Origin: Anopheles merus | Taxonomy: Eukaryota > Arthropoda > Insecta > Diptera > Culicidae | Direction of reading: 5' to 3' | Assembly: GCF_017562075.2 (NCBI RefSeq) | Contig: NW_024427676.1 | Span: 25,508-89,507 of the forward strand | DNA: 64,000 bases | Shown here: one piece after another, positions 63,734 through 64,000 of the stretch | How the letters are laid out: every line of letters begins with the position of its first letter | Numbering within the stretch: position 1 is the first letter of the stretch | Notes under the pieces: model-generated | What the model saw: only the letters and a program-made list of their open reading frames with translations | The model's database searches: none | Told to the model about the DNA's origin: nothing | Position numbers and translations under genes: made by a program

Positions 63734-64000
63734 TTGTGAGGCAAAGTGGTTCGACAGTATCTTTCCCTCCCGAAATCAACCCCTTTTTCGACCGGAAGGG
63801 AAAGCGAACCGGGCAGTCGTAAAACGTTTAACTCCTCATTACGCTCCCTGCCGGGATGAAGCCGTTTGACCGGGAAGGAAATGTGGTCAGCAGTTGAGGT
63901 GATTAAATATGTTGCGGTTTATAAACCGCTATCATTGAGCCTCGATCGGTAATTAAAGGAAGAGAGAGAGACAGAGATAAAAAAGAAAGCTACAACACTC

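Larger units (their letters stand above)
56382..64000. other. Intergenic or intronic DNA to the window end, no supported gene
   Basis: GC-moderate blocks at about 56.4-58.1, 59.4-60.65, 61.7-62.65 and 63.3-64 kb are separated by very AT-rich DNA. Frames of up to about 147 codons occur but carry no domain and no convincing splice chain. A weak exon-like stretch on the - strand lies at 56870-57120. Sub-repeats occur at 61.16-61.51 kb. Confidence 0.35.

Noticed and set aside
1..64000. CRISPR arrays, bacterial operons, phage or integron features
   Set aside because: No regularly spaced repeats of suitable length and no bacterial genes; the intron-bearing genes and repeats show an insect nuclear genome.

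Overview
The window is animal (insect) nuclear DNA, most likely from an Anopheles mosquito. Evidence: short GT-AG introns, GC-rich exons in AT-rich DNA, long CA/GT microsatellites, tRNA-type dispersed repeats that look like the Anopheles SINE200 family, and an expanded Methuselah-type receptor cluster. There is no sign of operons, bacterial genes or CRISPR. Genes were assembled by hand from splice sites, reading-frame continuity and mutual alignment of the paralogues; no database search was possible.

Layout. 1-13.5 kb: no recognisable protein gene. It has GC-richer islands (about 1-2.05, 4.2-5.2 and 7.4-8.35 kb) that could be 5' exons or regulatory DNA, separated by AT-rich sequence. The 7.4-8.35 kb island may be a distant non-coding first exon of the gene at 13.8 kb. 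13.8-34.3 kb: three complete Methuselah-like G-protein-coupled receptor genes in tandem on the + strand (here mth-A 13841-23655, 513 aa; mth-B 26648-30026, 525 aa; mth-C 32126-34269, 511 aa). All have a signal peptide, a cysteine-rich ectodomain and a secretin-like seven-helix domain. They share intron positions and phases, with one extra 90-bp intron in mth-A. mth-A has grown to about 10 kb through long introns holding SINEs, a pogo-type MITE and a decayed tandem repeat. mth-C is compact at 2.1 kb.

38.97-39.91 kb: a single-exon gene for a secreted, very histidine/lysine-rich protein with a core block resembling DUF4779, with a TATA-like promoter and poly(A) signal. 46.04-46.77 kb: a four-exon gene for a 128-aa protein with a signal peptide and a hydrophobic C-terminus (GPI-signal-like or a tail anchor). 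47-64 kb: no supported gene. This stretch holds repeats (including a good SINE200-like copy at 55.9 kb and a tiny TTAA-flanked palindrome at 56.3 kb), homopolymer and microsatellite tracts, and AT/GC alternating DNA that may be intronic or regulatory.

Functional reading. The three receptors are presumably products of local duplication with diverging ligand-binding ectodomains and cytoplasmic tails over a conserved membrane core. The two secreted or surface proteins downstream have no evident functional tie to them. I did not find a clearly new biological system. The most interesting items are the receptor cluster's intron and tail differences, the minimal TTAA palindrome, and the histidine-rich secreted protein.
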